64,000 nucleotides of DNA from Paramuribaculum sp. Lineage in GTDB: Bacteria; Bacteroidota; Bacteroidia; Bacteroidales; Muribaculaceae. The stretch's first letter is position 1; the number at the start of each line of letters is the position of its first letter. The position numbers and the translations under genes are program-made. Below are positions 30,301 through 38,054 of this stretch, piece by piece. The stretch is from the NCBI GenBank assembly GCA_022511125.1, contig JAFLSD010000003.1, forward strand, positions 62,001 through 126,000, written 5' to 3'. Below the pieces are notes generated by a model. The model searched no databases and was not told the DNA's origin. It worked only from the letters and a program-made list of their open reading frames with translations.

Positions 30301-33300
30301 ATCAGACCGTCTTGAAGCAATCTGAATTTTATTTCTCCTTTGCCTCCATCCCGGATTTTGTCTAATTCCGCCGACTGCCGCTCGCTGACTATCGACATTT
30401 CTCTGACGCGTTTGTCCGTGTTGTCAGCCATCCGTTCGGCTGTGGCTGCTATGCTCTCTGCCAGTCCTTCTGCCAAGCCCTCGGTGTACACCGAATCATC
30501 ATACTCTATTACGATTTCGTCGTTCTCTATTCTCACGTTTATTTTGAAGCGTGGTTCGTCGAGTGTCACCAACTCATGTTTCACTTCCTTGCCGCCTGTT
30601 TCGTAAGCCGTGAGCATTCCCGCCTGATAAGCATAGTTCACTTCGGGATGATAATTGAAATCTGCCGCGATTTTGGCGAAAGGATAGTTCTCGTGTTCCA
30701 AAGTCTCCTCCATTATCTGCGACGCTCTTTCCAAAAATTCGCCCGTCGTTATATCATCTATGCTGATTCCTAATGGCAACGTGTTCACAAACATCCCCAC
30801 TGTCTCCGCTATCCGGATGTCGCTTCTGCCGCTGCTCACCGTCGACAGATATACATCCCTGTTGTTAGTGTAGCGGGATACCACGTAGGCAGTCGCCGCA
30901 AAATATAGATGGGCCGGAGTTATATTCAGCTTCTTACATTTTTCGCTGATCTCTTCCATATTGATTGGAGTCGATGCCTCTCCCGTATGTCCCGGAGTGC
31001 CGCCCGGCTTCAGATCGCCAGGGATTTCGCTCGCCCCTTCGGCTGTTGATAGCATTTTATCGAAATATGCCTTGGCCGCGTTATAATTCTCATCACCCTC
31101 TTTCGACGACTGCTCCCCTACGAAATCAAGCAGAGTGAAACTCTCTTTTGATGTGATTCCGCTCTCCAAGCCTTCACATATTTCTCTTATCAGTAGATCA
31201 GCCGAAGTTCCGTCAAATACCAGGTGGTGAACATCCATCAGCAGATACACTCTTCCCTGATCGCCATCGGTCTTGATTACCTCAAACCTGTATAATGGAG
31301 CTCTCTGAAGGTTAAACGGTTTTATGAATTCGCGTTTGTATTGCTCTAAATCGGCCGACTTTATTTCTTTAATTTCCACTTTCGGATCCGGGGCACCTTC
31401 CGTGGTCTGGACTATCGCACCGTCGCGGGTATCGAATCTCACATTCAGACCTGCATGTGCTTTGACTGCTTCTTCGACTGTTTTCGCCAACTTTTCGGCC
31501 TCCGTACCCTCGGGAAAGGTCAGAAGCATAGAAATATTATAGACGGTCGATGCAGGATTTTTCAGACACTCGAAATAAACTCCCGTCTGAGCGTACGATA
31601 GAGGGGCTTCTGTCCGGGACTTCCCTGTTGCTGTCGTCGTTTCATCCTTCGTCACTCTCTCCTCTCTATCCTCATTGAGAAGATGTGCAAGCAGTTCGTT
31701 CTCTATCGTCTGTAGCGTTCCGTTCTTGATCAGTTTCTTGGGGTCTATCGAAACTCCGTAAAGCTTGTTGATTTTTACAGCTAATTTTATGGCCATTATG
31801 GAAGTAAGACCTGCGTATAATAGCGGGGTCGTTACTTTGAAATCCTTATTTCCCGTTATTTCGGATATCGTTTCATGGAGTTGGGTTTCAAGTATATTCA
31901 TAGGTTCTTCATCTGTTGTTTCGGTTTCGGTAGTTACTTGGATTTTGGGCTCCGGAAGATCTTTCCGGTTCACCTTCTGATTCTGGTTTAGCGGTATCTT
32001 TTCTATCTGCATCGTCACGCCGGGAACCATATACGGCGGTTTTTCCGAGAGAATGAACGCATTCAGCTTGTTTATGTCTATCTTTTCGTCGCTCACTATA
32101 TAGGCCGCTATGAATTTTCCGCCCCCGGCATCGTCATACGCCTGCACCGTCACATCTTTGATTCCCGGATAATCCCTTATTATCGACTCTACCTCCTTTA
32201 GCTCTATACGGAAACCGCGGATCTTAACCTGACCGTCACGCCTGCCTACGAAACTTATATCTCCTGTCGGCAGATATCTCACTATGTCACCGGTTCGATA
32301 GATCCTCCTGTAGTCGGGCTCGTCAGTAAACGGATTTTCTATATAAGTCGAAGCTGTTTTTTCCGGTTGGTTTAGATAGCCGCTGCTCACCTGACGCCCG
32401 GCTATCCACAACTCTCCGGCTGCGCCGACTGGCACTCTCCTGCCCTCGCTGTCCGCGATGTAGAGTTTTATATTGTCGATCGCTTTGCCGATCGGAATAT
32501 TCTCCTCTTTTCTGTTCACTTCGTAGGTTGTCACGCATACGGTCGTTTCAGTCGGTCCGTATATATTGTGCAGTTTATATCCTTTCGGAGGAGTCAGGCT
32601 CGCCAATTTCTCACCTCCCGTCAACAGATGAAGAAGTGAATGGTTCTCCATCGAAGTAGCGAATTGATAGCCTACCTGGGTCGTCATAAACGAATGAGTG
32701 ATACCCTCGCGGTCGAAATAATTGTTCAGAGCCGGAAGGTCGAGACGTATTTCTTCAGCTATGATGTGGACTGTCCCTCCCGTAGTCAGTGCCGGATACA
32801 GATCCATCATGTCTGCGTCGAATCCATAACTCGCGTAGGCCGCTATTTTGCTGTTTTCGTTCAAATCGAAACGCCTCGTGTACCATGCGCAGAAAGCCGC
32901 GATGTTGCGATGCAGGAGTTCGCACCCTTTCGGAACGCCTGTCGAACCCGACGTATAAAGCAATATGAATCGCATGTCCGGATTAAGCTCCGGCAGTTCG
33001 ATATCTGCGTCCGGTAATTCCTTTATCTGAGAGGTATATAATCTTTCACCTGCATACTCGCTGGCAAGATCCGCTGTCTCCACGTCTGTTATCAGAAATT
33101 TGGATGTTGCGTCCTCCATCATGAAATTAATTCGCTCTTTCGGATATGTAGGATCCAACGGTTGATAGGTTGCGCCCGCTTTTATCACGCCTAACGACGC
33201 TATGACCATCCATTCGCTACGGGCTATCAGGATCGACACGGCCTCACCTTTCTTGATCCCTTTTTTCAGCATATGACACGCTATTTTATCGCTCAAACGG

Positions 33301-34655
33301 TCTACTTCCGCGTAACTGTACTTGCGATCTTCGTATACCACGGCCGTCGCTTCCGGGCGCACTGACGCCTGCTTACGGAACAGATCGATTATCGTAGCCG
33401 ATTCGTCATATTCTCGTGACGTTTCATTGAATCTGTCCAATTCTGCGAGAGCCTTAGCCGACGTGATATTAACTGAATTTATCTCCTTCTCCATCAGCAT
33501 CCCCTGCAAAGCCGCCTCATAGCTTTCCAAAACCGATTCAATCAGTTTTTCGGAATATAAACCGCTGTCATAGATAGCGTCGGTCTTAAGTTTTCCGCCT
33601 TCTACATAAGCTTTTATGTAAAGCGGTTCTCTTACATGATCAGCTGCAAGCGATTCAGTTTGTAGAGGTTTGCCAGCGAACGTTGGACGGTCGAACAGTT
33701 CACCGTGCCACACGAAAAGTGAATCGCTTCGCAAATCCTGACTTTCCCTGATGTCATAATACCCGTAGAACGGATATTTCCGGCTTTCTGTCAGTTGTTT
33801 TTCGGTTTCATGGAGATATTCCGCCGTCGTCATAGCTTTGTCGAAGCTTGTTGTCACTGGAATGGTAGTGACCATCATACCGGTGCTTCGCTTGCTTTTT
33901 TCGTCACGCCCGTCGATGATGCTCGTGAACAAGCTGCGGTTATCCATGTTGAATTTCGCCAGCATATAACCGTAAGCGGCTGTCATGAGAGTGTTACGGT
34001 AAATTCCTGTCTCTTTGCAGAATCGCTCGATGTCGTCTATGCTCACCGATGGTTCGTAACTCAGGGTCTTTCTGATATGGTCGGTTCTCTCTTGGTCGTT
34101 AAGTATTGGAGTGTGTATCTCTTCTCCCTCGAAACGGCGACGGTAATATTCCTTTGCTTCGGATAAAAGCTCGCTGTCAAGTGTTTTAGCCTCCTTTCTG
34201 ACATAATCCGACCAACTGAATGTTTCCTGCTCTATCGGCTCGCCCATATAAGCCTTCTCGATGTCGTCAAGCAGTATTTTTCGAGATTTTCCATCTGCGG
34301 TGAGGTGATTCAGACTGATGAAAAGTTTTGGGCTCTCTCCTCCCGTTAGCAATCTGATCACGGTTTTGCCGCTATTGTCGGATATCGCCTCTGTCAACCT
34401 ATCGTTCTGTGTTTCAACAGCCAACGAATATGCATCCTCTTTTTGCTCCTGACAGCCCTCACCGTTCTCATCTCCTTTCACCTCAACGCTGAGACCCGGA
34501 TGTGCATTCAATGCCGTTTTGATAGCCTCAAGCAGTTTTGCGCCATCGATGGAGCTGTCCAAAGTGTAGAGATAAGGGCGGTTGTAAGCCGACATTGGAG
34601 TTCCCGACTGTACATCGGCATAAAGGGGTACTTGTGATTTTGATAATTTCTGCAT
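27387..34655 (-). CDS. Two-module NRPS with terminal reductase (C-A-T-C-A-T-R)
   Basis: A 2422-residue nonribosomal peptide synthetase. Domains: C1 about 1-400; A1 415-905 (LLYTSGSTGVPKG, NIYGPTETT, YRTGDIVRYLPTGD, NQNQKVNRKDL); T1 920-990, with Ser952 in the non-canonical YAGLTSIMA; C2 1015-1430 with intact HHLVFDG (1143-1149); A2 1440-1930 (YIIYTSGSTGRPKG, NVYGPTEIT, TPNGKTDQKAL); T2 1940-2010 (LGGTS, Ser1975); R 2055-2422 (GATGFLG 2065-2071, Tyr2215/Lys2219). C1 has NHLTADG in place of HHxxxDG. By eye the A1 pocket reads D-A-M-Q-L-G-I-V-C; A2 is atypical around IRAEGE and I make no substrate call. An NADPH-dependent R domain should release a dipeptide aldehyde, which can cyclise to a pyrazinone-type product, as known for reductase-ended gut NRPSs. 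The PPTase follows 33 nt later. Confidence 0.93.
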   Translation of the reverse strand: MQKLSKSQVPLYADVQSGTPMSAYNRPYLYTLDSSIDGAKLLEAIKTALNAHPGLSVEVKGDENGEGCQEQKEDAYSLAVETQNDRLTEAISDNSGKTVIRLLTGGESPKLFISLNHLTADGKSRKILLDDIEKAYMGEPIEQETFSWSDYVRKEAKTLDSELLSEAKEYYRRRFEGEEIHTPILNDQERTDHIRKTLSYEPSVSIDDIERFCKETGIYRNTLMTAAYGYMLAKFNMDNRSLFTSIIDGRDEKSKRSTGMMVTTIPVTTSFDKAMTTAEYLHETEKQLTESRKYPFYGYYDIRESQDLRSDSLFVWHGELFDRPTFAGKPLQTESLAADHVREPLYIKAYVEGGKLKTDAIYDSGLYSEKLIESVLESYEAALQGMLMEKEINSVNITSAKALAELDRFNETSREYDESATIIDLFRKQASVRPEATAVVYEDRKYSYAEVDRLSDKIACHMLKKGIKKGEAVSILIARSEWMVIASLGVIKAGATYQPLDPTYPKERINFMMEDATSKFLITDVETADLASEYAGERLYTSQIKELPDADIELPELNPDMRFILLYTSGSTGVPKGCELLHRNIAAFCAWYTRRFDLNENSKIAAYASYGFDADMMDLYPALTTGGTVHIIAEEIRLDLPALNNYFDREGITHSFMTTQVGYQFATSMENHSLLHLLTGGEKLASLTPPKGYKLHNIYGPTETTVCVTTYEVNRKEENIPIGKAIDNIKLYIADSEGRRVPVGAAGELWIAGRQVSSGYLNQPEKTASTYIENPFTDEPDYRRIYRTGDIVRYLPTGDISFVGRRDGQVKIRGFRIELKEVESIIRDYPGIKDVTVQAYDDAGGGKFIAAYIVSDEKIDINKLNAFILSEKPPYMVPGVTMQIEKIPLNQNQKVNRKDLPEPKIQVTTETETTDEEPMNILETQLHETISEITGNKDFKVTTPLLYAGLTSIMAIKLAVKINKLYGVSIDPKKLIKNGTLQTIENELLAHLLNEDREERVTKDETTTATGKSRTEAPLSYAQTGVYFECLKNPASTVYNISMLLTFPEGTEAEKLAKTVEEAVKAHAGLNVRFDTRDGAIVQTTEGAPDPKVEIKEIKSADLEQYKREFIKPFNLQRAPLYRFEVIKTDGDQGRVYLLMDVHHLVFDGTSADLLIREICEGLESGITSKESFTLLDFVGEQSSKEGDENYNAAKAYFDKMLSTAEGASEIPGDLKPGGTPGHTGEASTPINMEEISEKCKKLNITPAHLYFAATAYVVSRYTNNRDVYLSTVSSGRSDIRIAETVGMFVNTLPLGISIDDITTGEFLERASQIMEETLEHENYPFAKIAADFNYHPEVNYAYQAGMLTAYETGGKEVKHELVTLDEPRFKINVRIENDEIVIEYDDSVYTEGLAEGLAESIAATAERMADNTDKRVREMSIVSERQSAELDKIRDGGKGEIKFRLLQDGLIHFTEVHPDKEALIATDGTFTYAELDKITNRIAHALRERGVKPRDRVALLLPRNSRLVMALYGVLKSGAAYIPCDPDYPSDRVKLIIEDSEAKYIITTEKLMDTVPADKAINVEDLICHTDASPIDPEITPDDLAYIIYTSGSTGRPKGVMLRHEGICNYMTPDPANVYAYALAQYVERALCVATISFDVALQDIAAPYAGKTIVMATEEQANNPIELAKIIREGRIDMVSATPSRWATWLTSEDLCDSLKTVRVIRAEGEKFPEPLLRKMQSLTDARILNVYGPTEITISSNIMDLTHSTTVTVGKPLFNVKEYVVDSDGNELPVGVVGELYIGGKGVGRGYNNLEEMTKTRFIDYKGTRVYRSGDYARWLPDGDVVILGRTDNQIKLRGLRIELGEIESVMQKVAGIDKVVVMIRKIHDKEHLCAYYTADRPIPADELKAEISKSLTKYMVPTAYMQLEKMPMTPNGKTDQKALPEPVLAAETSYVEPANDKERTFAGIFAGILDLDKVGATDNFFDLGGTSLVVTRVIIEADKAGLHIAYGDVFANPTPRKLARLISGEGSEEASSSDEGLGALSQDYDYSSINRVLAKNTLATFKSEPCEEPSKKVLLTGATGFLGIHILKDLLDGEAEITCLVRGKTQQEAEMRLKTLLFFYFDKSYEELWGKRIKVVCGDVTAAIDLSIEADTVYNCAAIVKHFSHGTEIEDINIGGAKRCMEYCLKTGAKLIHISTASTAGLWVGEERDRIFTEQDLYIGQYLDNQYIGSKFLAERMILEAVATKGLKAKIMRLGNLAARSSDGEFQANFSTNSFMGRIKVFNMLGCCPYSMCTDEVEFSPINEVAHAITLLAGTPDGCTVFHPYNNHSQLLGDVLRELRTVGDGIRFVEDEDFDRAMDEAKSDPQKSKLLASLLAYQDMAHGQRTVEVKAGNDYTTQLLYRYGFSWSPTSWDYIERMLTAIGGLGFFDNQLSL

Positions 34656-34684
34656 ACTCGTTCTTTTTTCTGATTTTCTCTGTT

Positions 34685-34815
34685 TGTTGCAAAGTTACAA
34701 CCGATATCATCCCTCAATCTGCGAATTTGGCCTATACGCTAAAAGTTGCCCACCCTTTAGCACTGTCAGTCAAGCATATCGCAATTTTCAAAAACGCATT
34801 TTTAATAATATTTAA
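34685..34815 (-). promoter_or_regulatory. Conserved composite promoter element, copy B (NRPS)
   Basis: This is the minus-strand counterpart of the element at 4101-4232. The AT-rich block TTAAATATTATTAAAAATG occupies 34815-34797, one base different from copy A. The 46-bp core (34716-34761) is identical to copy A. The -7 block TTGTAACTTTGCAACA (34700-34685) lies 15 bp past the core, exactly as in copy A. The spacing from AT block to core is 35 bp here and 36 bp in copy A. The intervening bases differ, so the shared blocks look selected. The -7 box predicts transcription starting about 30 nt before the NRPS ATG. Confidence 0.78.
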
Positions 34816-34890
34816 CTATTTGAGTGCCGGACGTAACTATCCTGACATTGCTTATTCCGACTGCCGGGAGGAGTCTCTACACCTCCGGCC

Positions 34891-37122
34891 TCACAATCTC
34901 AGAATGGAGCTTACGCTTTCCTTACCCCTGTGGAACAGTTTGGCTTTGATTGTCTTCGTACCGTTCGGAACATCGATTGGCTTTGAATACACTGCCGATT
35001 CCGGACTGGGTTCGCTGCCGTCGGTCGTATAGCGGATTGTAGCATCCCGATATGGGCTGTTCATCATGATTTTACCGTCTGCACCCTTCTTTATTCCGGC
35101 CTGACGTATGCGGTAATTCGTATCGCGTCCATCCAGAAACGGCATCTCTACCAAATCGATTATCTGATTGTAATCTTGCTCTGTGTAGGTCGTGTCGCCG
35201 TTCCAGCTGCGCTCTACCATCCCCAGCATTTTCGGAAAAAGATAATATTCTAACCACTCCGGGCCGCGAACTGTTTCGCTCCAGAGTTGTCCTTGTACAC
35301 CGACCACACTGCCACCGTTCTCCTTCGGAGCCATCACGCTCGGATAGGTATTGAACGACAAGAACTCGTCGGTTACTCCTGACCATGTCAGACCGCGCTC
35401 ATCCGGATGCCAGTCATAGGCCATGTCGAAATAATAACCGTGTGCCGACGAAAGGACAATCGGAATTCCCAATCGCTGAGAGCGTTCGGCCGGTGTTTCG
35501 GTTTCGTCGCCTCTCTTCCAGGTCACCCATAGGTTCACGAATTCGATATCCGGTATCAGCTTTTTGGAGAAAACCGTGTCTTTGTCCACGGCTATATCCT
35601 GCCAACCAGAAACTTGCAGACCTTTTCCCCTTAGCATGTTAGCCATCTCCTGAGCCCAATAGGCATGAAGTTGACTTTCGGTTTTCAAGCCTTTTTCTGC
35701 CATCATTTTCTGAGCCGACGGACTGCCGCTCCATGCACCGTGAGGCACTTCATCACCACCGATGTGAATCGACGGCAGTTCCGCACCAGCCTCCTGGTAC
35801 ATAGCTATTATTTCATCAAAAATCTTGTTCATAAAACGATAAGAACCGGGAACAGAGGGATTCATCGCATTGTCGTGATAGTCCTGCGCCGAGCTATATT
35901 TGCTTGTGTCTCCATCCTCTATCAGCCGGTAAGTGTCATCGCCCGTTCTGCGGTATCTCGCCTCCATTGCCTTTATGGCTGCACGGGCGTGACCAGGAGT
36001 TTCTACTTCAGGAACTACCCTTATGCCCAATTCTTTGCAATATTTCAGAAAATCGATGAAATCTGCTCTCGAAATAAAACCGTTGGCAAAAGTCGATGCG
36101 TCCGGATTGCCGTTACCCGAATATGTCTGAGCTAAAAATTCGCTTTCATCCCTCGTATAGCCTCTTCGCGAGCCTAATTCGGTCAACTCGGGAAATCCCG
36201 GGATTTCGAGACGCCATCCTTCGTCATCGATCAGATGAAACTGAAGCGTGTTCAGCTTGTAATCAGCCATCAATTTCACTAATTTTTTCATCTCGTCCAA
36301 CGACTGCCAGTTGCGGGATATGTCTATCATCAGACCGCGGTAGCCGTAATCTGGCCAGTCCTCGATTGTCCCTGTCGGCAAGACGCCGCCGTTTATCTCG
36401 CGAAGTTTGTCTAACGTAACGCGCGCCAGATTGACTGCTTTCTCTGAAGCTCCTTCGATTTCCACACGGTCAGGAGTTATCTCTATCCTGTAATATTCGG
36501 GATTAGGACTTTTTACGATTTTAACGTCCGGCAACGATCTGGTCTTGTTGATGCCCCCACGGTCGGTCACTTTTTTCAGCGAAGGCAACATATCGAACCT
36601 CCCCGGCGTCTTACCCCCCGATATTCGCTCGTTTATCGCATAGATCGCATCGCCGTAAGGCATACGGTCACGACCCGGAAGAGAATATTGTTCGGCACGG
36701 TCGGTCGCGCTGAGACGACTGAAATTAACATCGAAAGGCTTGTCGTTCTTATCCACGCCATGCACCCCGTCTGCGCCGAAGCTGTAATTGCTCCACTGCC
36801 CTGAAGTCACTATATCAACCCAGATGCTGTCGGCACCCGAATCGAATCGCTCGCTCTCTATCAGGAAATAGCTCGGTATGATTTCAGTAACCTTGTCCTT
36901 CGGGTTAACCGGTGTCAGCAATGCCTCGAACTGATTGAAACCTATTCCTTTAAGCTTAGAGAGATCACCTGAAATGATGAATCGCTGCACATATTCAGGT
37001 TTACCGTTCTCATTCAATCGGTTTGTTTGGTTTTGCCATGTTACATTCACATTGGGCTGAGCCGATACGGCCGAAAAGCCGCAAAGACACAACACCCCGA
37101 GTATATTGCTTTTGATTTTCAT
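34891..37122 (-). CDS. Exported GH20 beta-N-acetylhexosaminidase
   Basis: Removes terminal beta-linked GlcNAc or GalNAc from glycans by substrate-assisted catalysis. It has 743 residues. Residues 1-21 form a signal peptide (ending AVSA before QPN). An N-terminal carbohydrate-binding-like domain (about 25-180) and a GH20b domain precede the barrel, which starts at YRGLMIDISRNW. The catalytic pair is Asp457-Glu458 in HIGGDEVPHGAW. FHLIDDEGWRLEIPGFPELT and VQGQLWSE are also typical. The C-terminus (from about 680, RYTTDGSEPSPESAVYS) is a chitobiase C-terminal-like beta domain. It has its own promoter and a likely role in host-glycan or peptidoglycan recycling. Confidence 0.9.
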   Translation of the reverse strand: MKIKSNILGVLCLCGFSAVSAQPNVNVTWQNQTNRLNENGKPEYVQRFIISGDLSKLKGIGFNQFEALLTPVNPKDKVTEIIPSYFLIESERFDSGADSIWVDIVTSGQWSNYSFGADGVHGVDKNDKPFDVNFSRLSATDRAEQYSLPGRDRMPYGDAIYAINERISGGKTPGRFDMLPSLKKVTDRGGINKTRSLPDVKIVKSPNPEYYRIEITPDRVEIEGASEKAVNLARVTLDKLREINGGVLPTGTIEDWPDYGYRGLMIDISRNWQSLDEMKKLVKLMADYKLNTLQFHLIDDEGWRLEIPGFPELTELGSRRGYTRDESEFLAQTYSGNGNPDASTFANGFISRADFIDFLKYCKELGIRVVPEVETPGHARAAIKAMEARYRRTGDDTYRLIEDGDTSKYSSAQDYHDNAMNPSVPGSYRFMNKIFDEIIAMYQEAGAELPSIHIGGDEVPHGAWSGSPSAQKMMAEKGLKTESQLHAYWAQEMANMLRGKGLQVSGWQDIAVDKDTVFSKKLIPDIEFVNLWVTWKRGDETETPAERSQRLGIPIVLSSAHGYYFDMAYDWHPDERGLTWSGVTDEFLSFNTYPSVMAPKENGGSVVGVQGQLWSETVRGPEWLEYYLFPKMLGMVERSWNGDTTYTEQDYNQIIDLVEMPFLDGRDTNYRIRQAGIKKGADGKIMMNSPYRDATIRYTTDGSEPSPESAVYSKPIDVPNGTKTIKAKLFHRGKESVSSILRL

Positions 37123-37161
37123 GGATTTATGATTTAAAAAATATTTTTAGTTTGACTACTA

Positions 37162-37192
37162 CAAAAATAGCACAAAAATCCCGGCTTACAAA
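37162..37192 (-). promoter_or_regulatory. Promoter of the GH20 gene
   Basis: On the minus strand, TTTG (37192-37189) and TATTTTTG (37169-37162) are 19 bp apart, a full match to the Bacteroidetes -33/-7 arrangement. The leader is about 30 nt. Confidence 0.65.
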
Positions 37193-37280
37193 CTAACCGG
37201 GAACAAAAAAGTGCGTCGCGATTTGGCCGTGTCAGGCTCAATAAATCGCAACGCTATTCCCTGTTGACTTTTTGGATATA

Positions 37281-37871
37281 TCAATTTTCTGCCTTGGCAG
37301 TCTCTGTCTTGGCAGTCTCCGCCTTGGGAGCCTCCGTCTTGGGAGTCTCTGTCTTGGGAGTCTCTGTTTTTGCAGTTTCCTTTTTGGGTGCAGGTTGTTT
37401 CTTATCAGGCAGGATTGTTACAGGAGTCCCTTCATCGATCAGTTTCACGAATCGCTCGATGTTGGCGTTCAACATTCTGATACAGCCTTCGCTCCTACGG
37501 TGACCTATCGACGACGGAGCTTTAGTTCCATGGATACCTATGCCTGTCCAGCCGGGAGTGGCAAGCCTTACATACCACGGGCCGTAACAATCGGCCGACC
37601 ATGAACCGTTGCTGTTTTGATGTAGCCACTTCCTCGAATCCTGTATTTTATATACCTTGAAATCTCCCTCAGGCGTACGGAAATCCTTATAACCCTGCTT
37701 ATTACCGTAATTGATACCGCAACATACTCTCACATTGAAAATAGTGTCCGACCCATCTATCACATACAGACGAAGATTAGGCTTGTCGATCACGACTCTC
37801 CTACCTTCAGCCATTACTGGCAACGTTGTCGCTATTACTAACAACAACAAAAATATTTTCTTTATCTTCAT
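37281..37871 (-). CDS. Exported L,D-transpeptidase family protein with repeat tail
   Basis: A 196-residue YkuD-type protein. It has a signal peptide (about 1-21, ending PVMA) and then the catalytic domain, with IHGTKAPSSIGHRRSEGCIRM containing the active-site His and Cys of the HxxS...SxGCIR signature. It would cross-link peptidoglycan or attach proteins to it in the periplasm. The C-terminal 40 residues are a low-complexity tail of ETPKTETPKTEAPKAET repeats encoded by 15-bp tandem units, likely a flexible spacer whose length could vary. Confidence 0.82.
   Translation of the reverse strand: MKIKKIFLLLLVIATTLPVMAEGRRVVIDKPNLRLYVIDGSDTIFNVRVCCGINYGNKQGYKDFRTPEGDFKVYKIQDSRKWLHQNSNGSWSADCYGPWYVRLATPGWTGIGIHGTKAPSSIGHRRSEGCIRMLNANIERFVKLIDEGTPVTILPDKKQPAPKKETAKTETPKTETPKTEAPKAETAKTETAKAEN
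37286..37385. repeat. 15-bp tandem repeat encoding the Ldt tail
   Basis: About six imperfect 15-bp units close to GTCTCTGTCTTGGGA (plus strand) run through the 3' end of the L,D-transpeptidase gene, each encoding a variant of KTETP/KAETA. Units keep the frame, so slippage would change tail length without frameshift. Confidence 0.75.
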
Positions 37872-37979
37872 TTTTTCTCGTTTTGTGTGGTGTTGGGTTC
37901 CGTTCTATTGGCAACCCTCTCGTTTTGGGAACACAAAATTAATCAATCTTCACCATTTCCGCAAATTACGGTTTTTTCG

Positions 37980-37987
37980 TAACTTTG
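37980..37987 (+). promoter_or_regulatory. -7 box of the S9 peptidase gene
   Basis: TAACTTTG fits the -7 consensus, with a leader of roughly 60 nt to ATG 38055. Confidence 0.5.
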
Positions 37988-38054
37988 AGCAATTTTTAGA
38001 AGCTGCCTGATTTTTTTTGTGCATAACGCAGCTTCTTGACCTAATTATACAAAA

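Noticed and set aside
37286-37385. The tandem repeat as a possible CRISPR or satellite array.
   Set aside because: There are no spacers and the units are coding 15-mers within one gene. No CRISPR array or cas gene was seen anywhere in the window.
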